DNA of 52,841 bases from Methylobacterium goesingense. GTDB taxonomy: Bacteria > Pseudomonadota > Alphaproteobacteria > Rhizobiales > Beijerinckiaceae. The notes beneath the pieces are model-generated. The model saw nothing but the letters and a program-made list of their open reading frames with translations. It made no database searches and was not told the origin of the DNA. The stretch covers positions 1 to 52,841 of the forward strand of contig NZ_BPQL01000021.1 of assembly GCF_022179225.1 (NCBI RefSeq). Reading direction: 5' to 3'. The position numbers were made by a program, and so were the translations under genes. How positions within the stretch are numbered: the stretch's first letter is position 1; every line of letters starts with the position of its first letter. Below are positions 45,596 to 52,841 of the stretch, in pieces.

Positions 45596-46288
45596 ATGCC
45601 CGAGACCGTTCCCCCGCAAGATCCCGGCGCGCGCTCCGAGGCGTCCATCCGCGCAAGCATCGTCGCGGCGATGCGGGACCTCATCGGCCTCGGCCTGAGC
45701 CAGGGCACCTCGGGCAACGTCTCGGCGCGGTTCGGCGACGGCTTCCTCGTCACCCCGTCGGGCATCCCCGCCGAGCGGTTGCGCCCCCAAGACATCGTCG
45801 CGATGTCCTGGGACGGCGCCTTCAGCCATGCCCTCGCCCCGTCGTCGGAATGGCGCTTCCATCGCGACATCCTCTCGGCACGGCCCGAATTCGGGGCGGT
45901 CGTCCACGCGCATCCGACCCACTGCACGGCGTTCGCCATCTGCGGCCGCGCGATCCCGGCGATCCACTACATGATCGCGGCGGCCGGGGGCCCGACCATC
46001 CGTTGCGCGCCCTACGCGCCCTACGGAAGCCAGGAACTCTCCGACGCCGCCCTCGCGGCTCTCGAAGGCAGGGCCGGCTGCCTGCTGGCCAACCACGGCA
46101 TGATCGCAGCCGGAACCGACCTGACCAAGGCGCTCTGGCTCGCCGTCGAGATGGAAGCCCTCTGCCACCAATACGCCGTCGCCCTGCAAGTCGGCGCTCC
46201 CGTGATCCTCAGCGACGACGAGATCTGGCGGACGGTGGAACGCTTCAAGTCCTACGGGCTACGCGAGACCACCAGCAACTCAGAGTGA
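45596..46288 (+). CDS. Class II aldolase/adducin family protein
   Basis: 230 residues from ATG 45596, with AGGAG seven bases upstream. The family includes fuculose- and ribulose-phosphate aldolases and epimerases, which use zinc. Seen are GLSQGTSGNVSARFGDGFLV, PSGIPAERLRPQDIV, the catalytic Glu in SSEWRFHRDI, zinc ligands VHAHPTH and the third His in LLANHGMIAAG. The substrate is not fixed by these motifs; the fuculose-phosphate aldolase group fits best. It stands alone in the plus direction, divergent from the Pat-type gene. Confidence 0.93.
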   Translation: MPETVPPQDPGARSEASIRASIVAAMRDLIGLGLSQGTSGNVSARFGDGFLVTPSGIPAERLRPQDIVAMSWDGAFSHALAPSSEWRFHRDILSARPEFGAVVHAHPTHCTAFAICGRAIPAIHYMIAAAGGPTIRCAPYAPYGSQELSDAALAALEGRAGCLLANHGMIAAGTDLTKALWLAVEMEALCHQYAVALQVGAPVILSDDEIWRTVERFKSYGLRETTSNSE

Positions 46289-46879
46289 TCGGCCCTGGCC
46301 TCAACCTCGTAATCCGGCGCCCGAGCCTCCACGAAGACCGACGCGACGCGAGGTCTAAGTGGTTTTCCGGCGACACCGCCTTTGGAAAACGTGCGGAAAC
46401 CCTTCCGGCAACGAAGGCTTCTACGCTCCCAGAGCAATCGCACTTTGTATTTTTGATCCGCGAAAGGTCAGATTTGGCGCTAGACGAACAGGTGGCGAAG
46501 TTCGTTCGTTGGCCGGTCGCTTCTGAACGTTTCCCGCTCACACCTGAGCCCCTTTCGTTCAAAATAAGACCCAAAACCTGAATCCCAGATCGGTTTCCTA
46601 TTATTAAATTTGTGGCCGTCACGCCCCGTTGGCGAAGTTCGCGAAAAGCCTGCGAAATCAGGGCTGGCTTTCCAGAACGATCAGGATTCATTTGAAACTT
46701 TTTAGATCATTCTTGTCACGCACCACCTGACAGAGATGAAAAACTGCCGTCCTCTTGCGCTCTTGCTTGCAACATCATAGTAGGCAGTAAGTCACAACCT
46801 TGAACTCAGAGGCCGACTGCTTGAAGGGTACGCCGCCCGGGCAGCCGCCATGAATTTCATCGACCATCAGGGGTATAGA
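46289..46879. promoter_or_regulatory. Intergenic region upstream of the mucR-type gene
   Basis: 591 nt, AT-richer from about 46550 to 46800. No protein-like frame was found. MucR-family proteins bind AT-rich DNA with TA steps and often repress their own gene, so this region is the likely autoregulatory site; that is an inference from the family. Confidence 0.45.
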
Positions 46880-47374
46880 ATGAATTCAGACAATGAAATC
46901 GCTCCGGACTTCATTGAGCTGGCAGCAGACATCGTCGCGGCGTTCGTGAGCAACAACTCGGTTCCGATCGCGGATCTTCCGGCTCTGATCAGCTCGGTCC
47001 ACGCGACGCTGGGCAAGCTCAATCAGGCGGCGCCGGAGGAAAAGCCGGAGCCGTTGACCCCAGCCGTCTCGGTCAAGCGCTCGATCACGCCGGACTACAT
47101 CGTCTGCCTGGAGGACGGGAAGAAGTTCAAGTCGCTGAAGCGCCACTTGCGGACGCGCTACGACATGACCCCTGAGCAGTATCGTACGAAGTGGAACCTC
47201 GCGAGCGACTACCCCATGGTGGCGCCGAACTACGCCGCCGCGCGTTCGGAACTCGCCAAGAACATGGGTCTCGGTCAGCAGCGCCGTAAGCAGGACAACG
47301 GCCCCGCCGCCGACAGCGAGGCGAAGGTGCCGGCACCGCGCGGCCGCCGTCCCAAGGTCGCCGCCCAGGCCTGA
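46880..47374 (+). CDS. MucR/Ros family transcriptional regulator with altered zinc site
   Basis: 164 residues from ATG 46880 (AGGGG upstream). MucR proteins are global regulators in Hyphomicrobiales. The N-terminal 55 residues are the oligomerisation helices ([20 protein letters not shown]); the DNA-binding part is [19 protein letters not shown], then [20 protein letters not shown]. In Ros the ligands are Cys79, Cys82, His92 and His97 (with His96 nearby). Here the equivalents are Cys76, Asp79, His89, and Arg93-Tyr94, so no fourth ligand is present. The C-terminus is basic, [11 protein letters not shown] perfect terminator follows. Confidence 0.93.
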   Translation: MNSDNEIAPDFIELAADIVAAFVSNNSVPIADLPALISSVHATLGKLNQAAPEEKPEPLTPAVSVKRSITPDYIVCLEDGKKFKSLKRHLRTRYDMTPEQYRTKWNLASDYPMVAPNYAAARSELAKNMGLGQQRRKQDNGPAADSEAKVPAPRGRRPKVAAQA

Positions 47375-47423
47375 GACGCGTCGCCAAGCCGCCCCACGCC
47401 GTCATCCGCATGGGGTGCCGCAA
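47375..47423. other. 3' region of the mucR transcript
   Basis: About 50 nt between the stop and the terminator stem; no other feature. Confidence 0.4.
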
Positions 47424-47465
47424 CGGAGGCCGGAGCTGATCGCTCCGGCCTCCGTTTCCTTTTGT
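47424..47465 (+). terminator. Strong Rho-independent terminator after the mucR-type gene
   Basis: A perfect 13-bp stem (CGGAGGCCGGAGC, 47424-47436, with GCTCCGGCCTCCG, 47442-47454) around the 5-nt loop TGATC, followed by TTTCCTTTTG. This is the clearest intrinsic terminator in the window. Confidence 0.92.
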
Positions 47466-47744
47466 CCACAGCTCATCCGATGCCCGAACCGGGGCGGTCG
47501 AAGACTTGGGAATTGCAGCCGGCGGCGGAGCACCACGCTCCGCTCACCTTCGGCGCGCACCGCCGATCCGCCTGGGCGGGCGCGCATCTGGCGATCTTGG
47601 TCGACGGTCGGGGGCGAGGGGCGCGCTCCCGGCGGAAACGCGGCGCGTCCCGTTAGAGATCATGCAACGCTCGGATGGCACGGTTCCGAGGAGGACGCCG
47701 CCCGCGACGGGCGCGGACGGCGCCTCCGGGGATCGGGCCAACGC
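47466..47744. other. Intergenic region upstream of the Mrr-type gene
   Basis: 279 nt between the terminator and the start of the nuclease gene. Open frames here are high-GC shadows. It should contain the promoter of the nuclease gene. Confidence 0.4.
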
Positions 47745-48551
47745 ATGACGGAGACATCGCGCCTCGTGGCGCGCCTGTTCTGGACGAGCGTGATCGGAGG
47801 GTGCCTCGCCTTCTGGTTCGGTCCGCCGGCCGCCGCGGCCACCGGCCTCGCCCTGGCCGCCCTCCTAGCCCACAGGCTCGACCGGCCTCGCCGCATCCGG
47901 CGGCTGATCCGCCGGGTGGCCCGGCGGCATGCCCGCACCCTCGCCCTGCGGCGGCGCCAGGAATGCTTCGTCGATGCCTACGGGAACCTGATCGAGGACG
48001 GGTGGGAGCGCGAGCGCGCCTATTTCGCCGAGCGCAGCGTAGTGCCGCTGCTCGAAGCCCACGGACAGGGAGAGATCGACGACGCCCTGTGGGAGGACAT
48101 CCTTGGAATCATTGAGGCGGTGGCGGCCGGCGTGGACCTGCCCGACGAGAGCGAGGCGCCGGAGGATGGAATCGCCTACGAGCGCTATTGCGCCGCGCAG
48201 CTGCGCGAGGCCGGCTGGCAGGCGCGGGCGACCCGGGCCAGTGGCGACCAGGGCGCCGATATCGTCGCCGAGCAGGCCGGCGTCCGCCTCGTGGTCCAGT
48301 GCAAGCGCTACGCGAAGCCGGTGGGCAACGGGGCCGTCCAGGAGATCGCGGCGGCGATGCCCTATTGGTCGGGCGACATGGCGGCGGTCGTCTCGAATGC
48401 CGGCTTCACGCCGGCCGCGCGCAAGCTCGCCGCCGCCGCCGGGGTGCTGCTGCTCCACCACGACGATCTGGCGGCGCTTCGTCCCGTCCGCCGGGTCGAG
48501 GCGCGCCGGACGGGGCGTAGCGCCAAGGGATCAGCGCTGGTCGAGCGGTAG
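47745..48551 (+). CDS. Membrane-anchored Mrr-type restriction endonuclease-like protein
   Basis: 268 residues from ATG 47745. Two hydrophobic stretches, LFWTSVIGGCLAFWFG and AAAATGLALAALLAH, lie in the first 43 residues, then a very basic segment (DRPRRIRRLIRRVARRHART). Residues 142-255 are an Mrr_cat nuclease domain: Glu146 in GIAYERY, Asp172 in GDQGADIVAE, and Gln185-x-Lys187 in LVVQCKRYAK, the full PD-(D/E)xK-type set. Mrr proteins cleave methylated DNA; other family members have no known target. No methyltransferase or other restriction gene is adjacent. Its last 21 nt overlap the 3' end of zwf on the other strand. Confidence 0.87.
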   Translation: MTETSRLVARLFWTSVIGGCLAFWFGPPAAAATGLALAALLAHRLDRPRRIRRLIRRVARRHARTLALRRRQECFVDAYGNLIEDGWERERAYFAERSVVPLLEAHGQGEIDDALWEDILGIIEAVAAGVDLPDESEAPEDGIAYERYCAAQLREAGWQARATRASGDQGADIVAEQAGVRLVVQCKRYAKPVGNGAVQEIAAAMPYWSGDMAAVVSNAGFTPAARKLAAAAGVLLLHHDDLAALRPVRRVEARRTGRSAKGSALVER

Positions 48552-50042
48552 CCAGCGATGCCCCTGCCGGGCCAGCAGCGCCTCGGCACCGGCCGGGCCG
48601 TCGCTGCCGGCGGCGTAAGCTTCCGGGTCTGCGCCGGCCGAGGCTTTGAGCACGGGATCGACGGCGGCCCAGGCCGCCTCGATGCTGTCGGCTCGCTGGA
48701 AGAGGGTCGCGTCGCCGATCATGCAATCGTAAAGCAGGGTTTCGTAGCCGACGCTCGGCGTCTCACGGAAGAAGTCGCCGTATTCGAAGGCGGCGGTAAC
48801 CGGGCCGAGATCCATGCGTGGCCCCGGCCGCTTGGCGTTCATGGCGATGTCGAGGCCCTGCTCGGGATCGATCCGGAAGCGCAGCATATCCGGCGCCGCG
48901 CCGACGCCCGCGAAGGGCGAGGGAACCGGTGCCTTGATGTGGAGGGCGATCTCGGTGACCCGGTCGGTCATTCGCTTGCCGGTACGCAGATAGAATGGAA
49001 CGCCGCGCCAGCGGTCGTTGTCGATGGCGAGCTTCAGGGCGATGTAGGTCTCGGTACGCGAATCCGTGGCGACGTTCGGCTCGGCGCGGTAGGCGGGCAC
49101 AGCGTGCCCGTGCTCCGTGCCGGCCGTGTACTGGCCGCGCACGGCATCCGCCGTGGAGACGGGGCGCACGGCCTGGATCAGGCGGGCCTTCGCGTCGCGG
49201 ACATCCTCGGCGTCGAGGGATTTTGGCGGCTCCATCGCCACCATGCAGAGTAGCTGGAACAGGTGGTTCGGCACCATGTCGCGCAGCGCCCCGGTGGGTT
49301 CGTAGAAGGCGCCGCGTGCCTCGACCCCGATGGTCTCGGCGGCCGTGATCTCGACGTAGTCGATGTGGTCGCGGTGCCAGACCGGACCGAGCAGTCCGTT
49401 GGCAAAACGGATCGCCAGGATGCTCTGCACCGTCTCCTTGCCGAGGAAGTGGTCGATGCGGAAGAACTGGCTTTCGGCTCCCTGCTTCAGGATGCGCGTG
49501 TTCAGTGCGCGCGCGGAGTCGAGGTCGCTGCCGAAGGGCTTCTCGATGACGACGCGACGGAAGGCCCCCGCGCCTTCCTTCAGGAGACCCGCCGCCCCGA
49601 GGGCATCGACGATCGGCCCGAAGAAGCGGGCCGAGACCGCGAGGTAGAAGATCACGTTGCCGGACAGGGCCTGAGCGAGGCCCGAGAAGGTCTCGGGGGC
49701 GGTGAAGTCGCCCTGCCGGAAGTGCAGGCGCTCGCGGATGAAGCCCCAGGCCTCCGGATCGATGTGATCGGGATGGAACTCCGATGTGCGGTCCGTTGTG
49801 AAGGACTGCATCGTGTCCGACAGCGCTTGCCGCCAGCCCTCGTCGGTGTTGGCATTGTGGTCGACGCCGATGATGCGGACTGCGTCGTCGAGCAGGCCGC
49901 CGGACGCGAGATTGTAGAGGGCCGGCATCAGGAGGCGCTTCGTCAGGTCGCCGCCGGCCCCGAAGATCACCAGGGTGCAGGGCGGCGCCTTGGCAACGGG
50001 CTCGCCCGTCTCGGCGACCTTGGGGGGCGGTGTCTCGTCCAT
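48531..50042 (-). CDS. zwf: Glucose-6-phosphate 1-dehydrogenase
   Basis: 503 residues from ATG 50042 with GGAGG upstream. It oxidises glucose 6-phosphate to 6-phosphogluconolactone, making NADPH, and opens the pentose-phosphate and Entner-Doudoroff pathways. Motifs: nucleotide loop FGAGGDLTKRLLMPALYNLA, VIEKPFGSDLDSA, active site RIDHFLGKETVQ with the catalytic His, and FYLRTGKRM. The pgl and edd genes often next to zwf are not here. The gene converges with the nuclease gene (21-nt overlap); the 142 nt upstream hold no other gene. Confidence 0.96.
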   Translation of the reverse strand: MDETPPPKVAETGEPVAKAPPCTLVIFGAGGDLTKRLLMPALYNLASGGLLDDAVRIIGVDHNANTDEGWRQALSDTMQSFTTDRTSEFHPDHIDPEAWGFIRERLHFRQGDFTAPETFSGLAQALSGNVIFYLAVSARFFGPIVDALGAAGLLKEGAGAFRRVVIEKPFGSDLDSARALNTRILKQGAESQFFRIDHFLGKETVQSILAIRFANGLLGPVWHRDHIDYVEITAAETIGVEARGAFYEPTGALRDMVPNHLFQLLCMVAMEPPKSLDAEDVRDAKARLIQAVRPVSTADAVRGQYTAGTEHGHAVPAYRAEPNVATDSRTETYIALKLAIDNDRWRGVPFYLRTGKRMTDRVTEIALHIKAPVPSPFAGVGAAPDMLRFRIDPEQGLDIAMNAKRPGPRMDLGPVTAAFEYGDFFRETPSVGYETLLYDCMIGDATLFQRADSIEAAWAAVDPVLKASAGADPEAYAAGSDGPAGAEALLARQGHRWLPLDQR

Positions 50043-50186
50043 GGCCCACGACCTCCATCGTTGGTTGCGGCGCAGCACGCCCGCGAAATCCGCTCGTCAA
50101 CCTGCGGCGTCCGGCGTCGTTCCGGCCAAGGTCGTGACAGATCGCGGGAATCGGCTCGGTCCACTCGGCGGGACCGGCGCGGGCGC

Positions 50187-50248
50187 TATTCGTCCGTGCG
50201 GACGGCCTATTCGTCCGTGCGGACGGCTTATTCGTCAGTGCGGGCGGC
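50187..50248. repeat. Three tandem 21-bp palindromic repeats at the 3' end of the outer-membrane-factor gene
   Basis: Units begin at 50187, 50208 and 50229; core TATTCGTCCGTGCGGACGGC, the third with two changes. Each unit contains the inverted repeat CGTCCGTGCGGACG, or a degraded form in the third. Read on the minus strand a unit gives A-V-R-T-D-E followed by a stop codon. The third unit is the true gene end; the other two are copies lying just past the stop. Confidence 0.85.
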
Positions 50249-51724
50249 TTGGCCCGAATCCACCGGCAGGCGGGTCTCCTTCAGTTCGTCGCCGCTCGGC
50301 AGGCTGCGCACGTCCCAGCCGCCGCCGAGCGCCCGGATGAGGGACACGGCGGTGGTGAAGCGGTTGAGCCGGATCTGCAGGGCCGTGACCTCGTTGTTGA
50401 GGGCCAGCGCCTGGGCCGTGACCACCGTGGTGAAGTTCTGGGTGCCGGCCCGGTACTCGTTCAGGGTGATCTCCACGGCGCGCCGCGCCGAGGCGACGGC
50501 TTCGTCCTGGGCCACCTGCTGCCGGGCCAGGATACGCACGCCGGCCAGCCCGTTCTCGACCTCCGCGAAGGCGGTGAGCACGGTCTGGCGGTAATTGGCC
50601 ACGCTGGCGTCGTAGGCCGCGCGGGTGATGCGCAGCGCCGCCGCGCGGGCGCCGCCGTCGTAGAACACCTCGGAGCCCGCGGCGGCCACCGACCAGACCT
50701 GATTGACCGCCGAGAACAGGCCGTTGGCGGGGTTGCCCGAGATGCCGCCGGAGGCCGAGAGGGTCACGGTGGGGTAGAACGCCGCCACCGCGACGCCAAT
50801 CTGCTCGCTCTGGGATTGGACGTTGCGCTCGGCCTGCGCGACGTCGGGACGGCGCTCCAGAAGCGCGGAGGGAATGCCGACCGGGACGGCGGGCGGGCGC
50901 ACGGCGAGCGGCGCCACCGGCAGGCTCAACGCAGAGGGCGGCCGCCCGACGAGGAGCGCGATGGCGTGCTCGAAGGTGGCGCGCTGGAGGCCGACGGCGA
51001 TGGCCTGGGCCTGGGTGGTCTGGAGCAGAGTCTGGGCGGTGATGACGTCCGAGCGCGCGGCGACGCCGGCATTGTACTGGTTCTCGGTGATCGCGAGGCT
51101 CTTCTTGTAACCCTCGATGTTCTCGTTGAGCACCCGCTGGAGCGAATCCTGGTACCGCAGGGTCAGGTAGTTGGTCGCCACCTCGGACTGGAGCGTCAGG
51201 CGCACCAGGGCGAGGTCGGCGGCGCTGGCCTGCGCGGTGGCGACCTCGCTCTCGATGTTGCGGCGGATGCGGCCGAACAGGTCGAGCTCCCAGCTCGCCT
51301 GGCCCTGGAGCGAGACGTTGGTGCGCTCGATCCCGATGGCGCGGGACCGCGAGATGCTGGGTGCCCCCGTGACCGTCGGGAACAGGGCGGCACGGGCCTG
51401 GACGACGAAGCCGCGCGCCTGCTCGTAGGCGGCGACCTGGGCGCGCAGGCTCTGGTTGTCGACGTCGACGAGGCGGATCAGCCGGTCGAGGGTGGGATCT
51501 CGGAACACCCGCCACCAGTCGCCGCGCTCGGCCCCGTCATTGGGCGCGGCCGGACGCCAGCCCTTGCGGCTCGCCACGTAAGCCGCGCTGTCCTCGCGGG
51601 TGCCGCCTTCCTTGAACGCCAGCGGCGTTTCCACGGAGGGGCGGGAATAGTCGGGGCCGACCATGCAGCCGGACACGAGCCCGGGAAGGCTCAGCATCGC
51701 GAGAAGTCCGGGGCGCAGCTTCAT
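50228..51724 (-). CDS. RND efflux outer-membrane factor lipoprotein (OprM/NodT type)
   Basis: 498 residues. A lipoprotein signal peptide ([14 protein letters not shown]) leads to Cys20 and the family's [14 protein letters not shown]. Two repeated TolC-like helical units follow: [20 protein letters not shown], then long coiled coils including [20 protein letters not shown] and [14 protein letters not shown], and in the second half [20 protein letters not shown] and [20 protein letters not shown]. It forms the outer-membrane duct of a tripartite efflux pump. Its ATG overlaps the stop of the RND pump gene by 4 nt (ATGA). The C-terminal repeat is described separately. Confidence 0.95.
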   Translation of the reverse strand: MKLRPGLLAMLSLPGLVSGCMVGPDYSRPSVETPLAFKEGGTREDSAAYVASRKGWRPAAPNDGAERGDWWRVFRDPTLDRLIRLVDVDNQSLRAQVAAYEQARGFVVQARAALFPTVTGAPSISRSRAIGIERTNVSLQGQASWELDLFGRIRRNIESEVATAQASAADLALVRLTLQSEVATNYLTLRYQDSLQRVLNENIEGYKKSLAITENQYNAGVAARSDVITAQTLLQTTQAQAIAVGLQRATFEHAIALLVGRPPSALSLPVAPLAVRPPAVPVGIPSALLERRPDVAQAERNVQSQSEQIGVAVAAFYPTVTLSASGGISGNPANGLFSAVNQVWSVAAAGSEVFYDGGARAAALRITRAAYDASVANYRQTVLTAFAEVENGLAGVRILARQQVAQDEAVASARRAVEITLNEYRAGTQNFTTVVTAQALALNNEVTALQIRLNRFTTAVSLIRALGGGWDVRSLPSGDELKETRLPVDSGQAARTDE

Positions 51725-52841
51725 TCGGCGGGGCTCAACGCGGCGCCCCCGGCCGGCGCCGGTCGGCGGCGCAGCCGGTCGAGGTACAGGTAGACGACGG
51801 GGGTGGTGTAGAGGGTCAGGATCTGGCTCACGATCAGGCCGCCGACGATGGCGATGCCGAGGGGCCGCCTTAACTCGGAGCCCTCCCCGCCGGCGAGGAT
51901 GAGGGGCAGGGCGCCGAGCATCGCGGCGAGCGTTGTCATCATGATCGGGCGGAAGCGCAAGAGGCAGGCCTCGAAGATCGCCTCCTGCGGGGAGGCCCCG
52001 CGCGTGCGCTCGGCATCGAGGGCGAAGTCGATCATCATGATCGCGTTCTTCTTGACGATGCCGATGAGCAGGAAGACCGCGATCAGCGCGATCACCGTGA
52101 ATTCGGTGCCCGAGACGAGGAGCGCCAGCAGGGCGCCAATGCCGGCGGACGGCAGGGTCGATAGGATCGTGACGGGGTGGACGAAGCTCTCGTAGAGGAT
52201 TCCCAGGATCGTGTAGACGGCCAGGAGTGCGGCCAGGATCAGCAGTGGCTGGCGTGAGGAGGATTCCTGGAAGCTCTTGGCCGAGCCCGCGAACTCGCCG
52301 TGGATGGTGGCGGGCAGGCGCAGATCCGTGATCGCCGCCTCAATGGCGGCAGTGGCATCCGACAGGCTCTTGCCCGGCACGAGGTTGAACGAGATCGTGG
52401 TGGCGACGAACAGGCCCTGGTGGCTCACCTGGACCGGCGCGTTGCCGGTCTCCAGGCGGGCGAAGGCCGAGAGCGGGATCATCGTCTCCTTGGCGCTCGA
52501 CACCGGCGCGCTCGACGAGGCCCCGCCCTTGCCCCCCGCGATGGCGTTGGCGGCGGCGTTGCGGGCCGAATCGGTGGCGATTGCGGCCGCGCTGGCATCG
52601 GACGTCGCCGCGCCGACCGCACCGGACGTGGTCGCGGGGGCCACGGCCCCCGCCACCGTGCCGGCCACCGCGTTGGTGGTGGCCGAGCCCCGCGCCTTGC
52701 CGCCGGACGTCGAGACGTAGAGCATTTTCAGGGTATCGGGACTCTGGAGGTAGCGCGGGGCGATCTCCATCACGACGTGATACTGGTTCAGCGGGTTGTA
52801 GATCGTCGAGACTTGGCGCTGGCCGAAGGCGTCGTAGAGGG
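51721..52841 (-). CDS. RND efflux permease (MdtB/MdtC-like), C-terminal part (runs off the right edge)
   Basis: At least 373 residues are in view; the start is beyond 52841. The C-terminal half of an RND pump is clear: [20 protein letters not shown] at the edge, [78 protein letters not shown] and [20 protein letters not shown]. These match the MdtB/MdtC heavy-substrate pumps. Between [10 protein letters not shown] and [10 protein letters not shown] about 70 residues rich in Ala, Gly, Ser and Thr are inserted in a periplasmic loop compared with E. coli MdtB. It forms an operon with the outer-membrane factor. Confidence 0.95.
   Translation of the reverse strand, partial: LYDAFGQRQVSTIYNPLNQYHVVMEIAPRYLQSPDTLKMLYVSTSGGKARGSATTNAVAGTVAGAVAPATTSGAVGAATSDASAAAIATDSARNAAANAIAGGKGGASSSAPVSSAKETMIPLSAFARLETGNAPVQVSHQGLFVATTISFNLVPGKSLSDATAAIEAAITDLRLPATIHGEFAGSAKSFQESSSRQPLLILAALLAVYTILGILYESFVHPVTILSTLPSAGIGALLALLVSGTEFTVIALIAVFLLIGIVKKNAIMMIDFALDAERTRGASPQEAIFEACLLRFRPIMMTTLAAMLGALPLILAGGEGSELRRPLGIAIVGGLIVSQILTLYTTPVVYLYLDRLRRRPAPAGGAALSPAE

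Noticed and set aside
46245..46691. A 148-residue minus-strand frame opposite the class II aldolase end
   Set aside because: Arg/Ser-rich composition without domain; the region reads as non-coding upstream DNA of the mucR-type gene.
47415..47744. A 110-residue N-terminal extension of the Mrr-type protein
   Set aside because: It would run through the perfect terminator of the mucR-type gene and has shadow-like Arg/Ala composition.

Overview
The window is about 53 kb of high-GC (roughly 68-70% by eye) alphaproteobacterial chromosome. The family set points to Hyphomicrobiales and most probably Methylobacterium or Methylorubrum: zapA followed by a 6S RNA and 5-formyltetrahydrofolate cyclo-ligase, a DUF4164 protein beside zapA, a tpiA/secG/pyrG neighbourhood, ppiD-trpE-trpG-trpD-trpC-moaC-moeA, a MucR regulator, and a YgiB/YgiC-like cluster. 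The genus is an inference from content and composition; no rRNA or other taxonomic marker is present. No rRNA, tRNA, CRISPR array, insertion sequence or prophage was seen.

Layout. Positions 1-6016, minus strand, hold a central-carbon run: gap, a membrane-anchored coiled-coil protein, pgk, a class II aldolase, a ThiE-like protein, a Sel1-repeat protein and the start of an inositol monophosphatase family gene. Positions 6494-8818, plus strand, hold a DUF4164 coiled coil, zapA, 6S RNA, 5-FCL and a YmdB-type phosphoesterase. Positions 8963-10958 encode a MotA/TolQ-like channel with an OmpA-domain partner, a stator-like pair without flagellar neighbours. Positions 10966-13403, minus, hold a lipoprotein, a secreted S10 peptidase and DNA polymerase III chi. 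Two small ORFs lie at 13.6-14.2 kb.

Positions 14280-18906, minus, hold glutathionylspermidine-synthase-like, DUF1190 and DUF350 genes just downstream of pyrG, then secG. An NTF2-like secreted protein, a GNAT enzyme and tpiA follow. Positions 21406-29279, plus, are the ppiD-trpEGDC-moaC-moeA run: tryptophan synthesis from chorismate to indole-glycerol phosphate, and molybdopterin cofactor steps. Next come a 44-residue HTH-like ORF, a secreted papain-like protein and rsmB (minus), then an SdhAF4-like protein and a cupin (plus).

Positions 33-37 kb look accessory: an AraC regulator divergent from an MFS exporter, a truncated glycosyltransferase-associated fragment, and sparse coding. Positions 36903-42022, minus, are a complete branched-chain amino acid/amide ABC transporter (livK, livH, a livM-livG fusion, livF). 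An 800-nt AT-richer gap follows. Then come a GNAT/acyl-CoA-synthetase fusion divergent from a class II aldolase, a MucR regulator with an unusual zinc site and a strong terminator, a membrane-anchored Mrr-type nuclease convergent with zwf, and the end of an RND efflux operon (outer-membrane factor and the pump's C-terminal part), which runs off the right edge.

Most of the window is housekeeping. The points that deserve a second look are the papain-like secreted protein, the 44-aa HTH-like ORF, the MucR variant, the palindromic 21-bp repeats that duplicate a gene end with its stop codon, the stator-like pair, and the DUF350-DUF1190-GSP synthase module. No clearly new multi-gene system was found.
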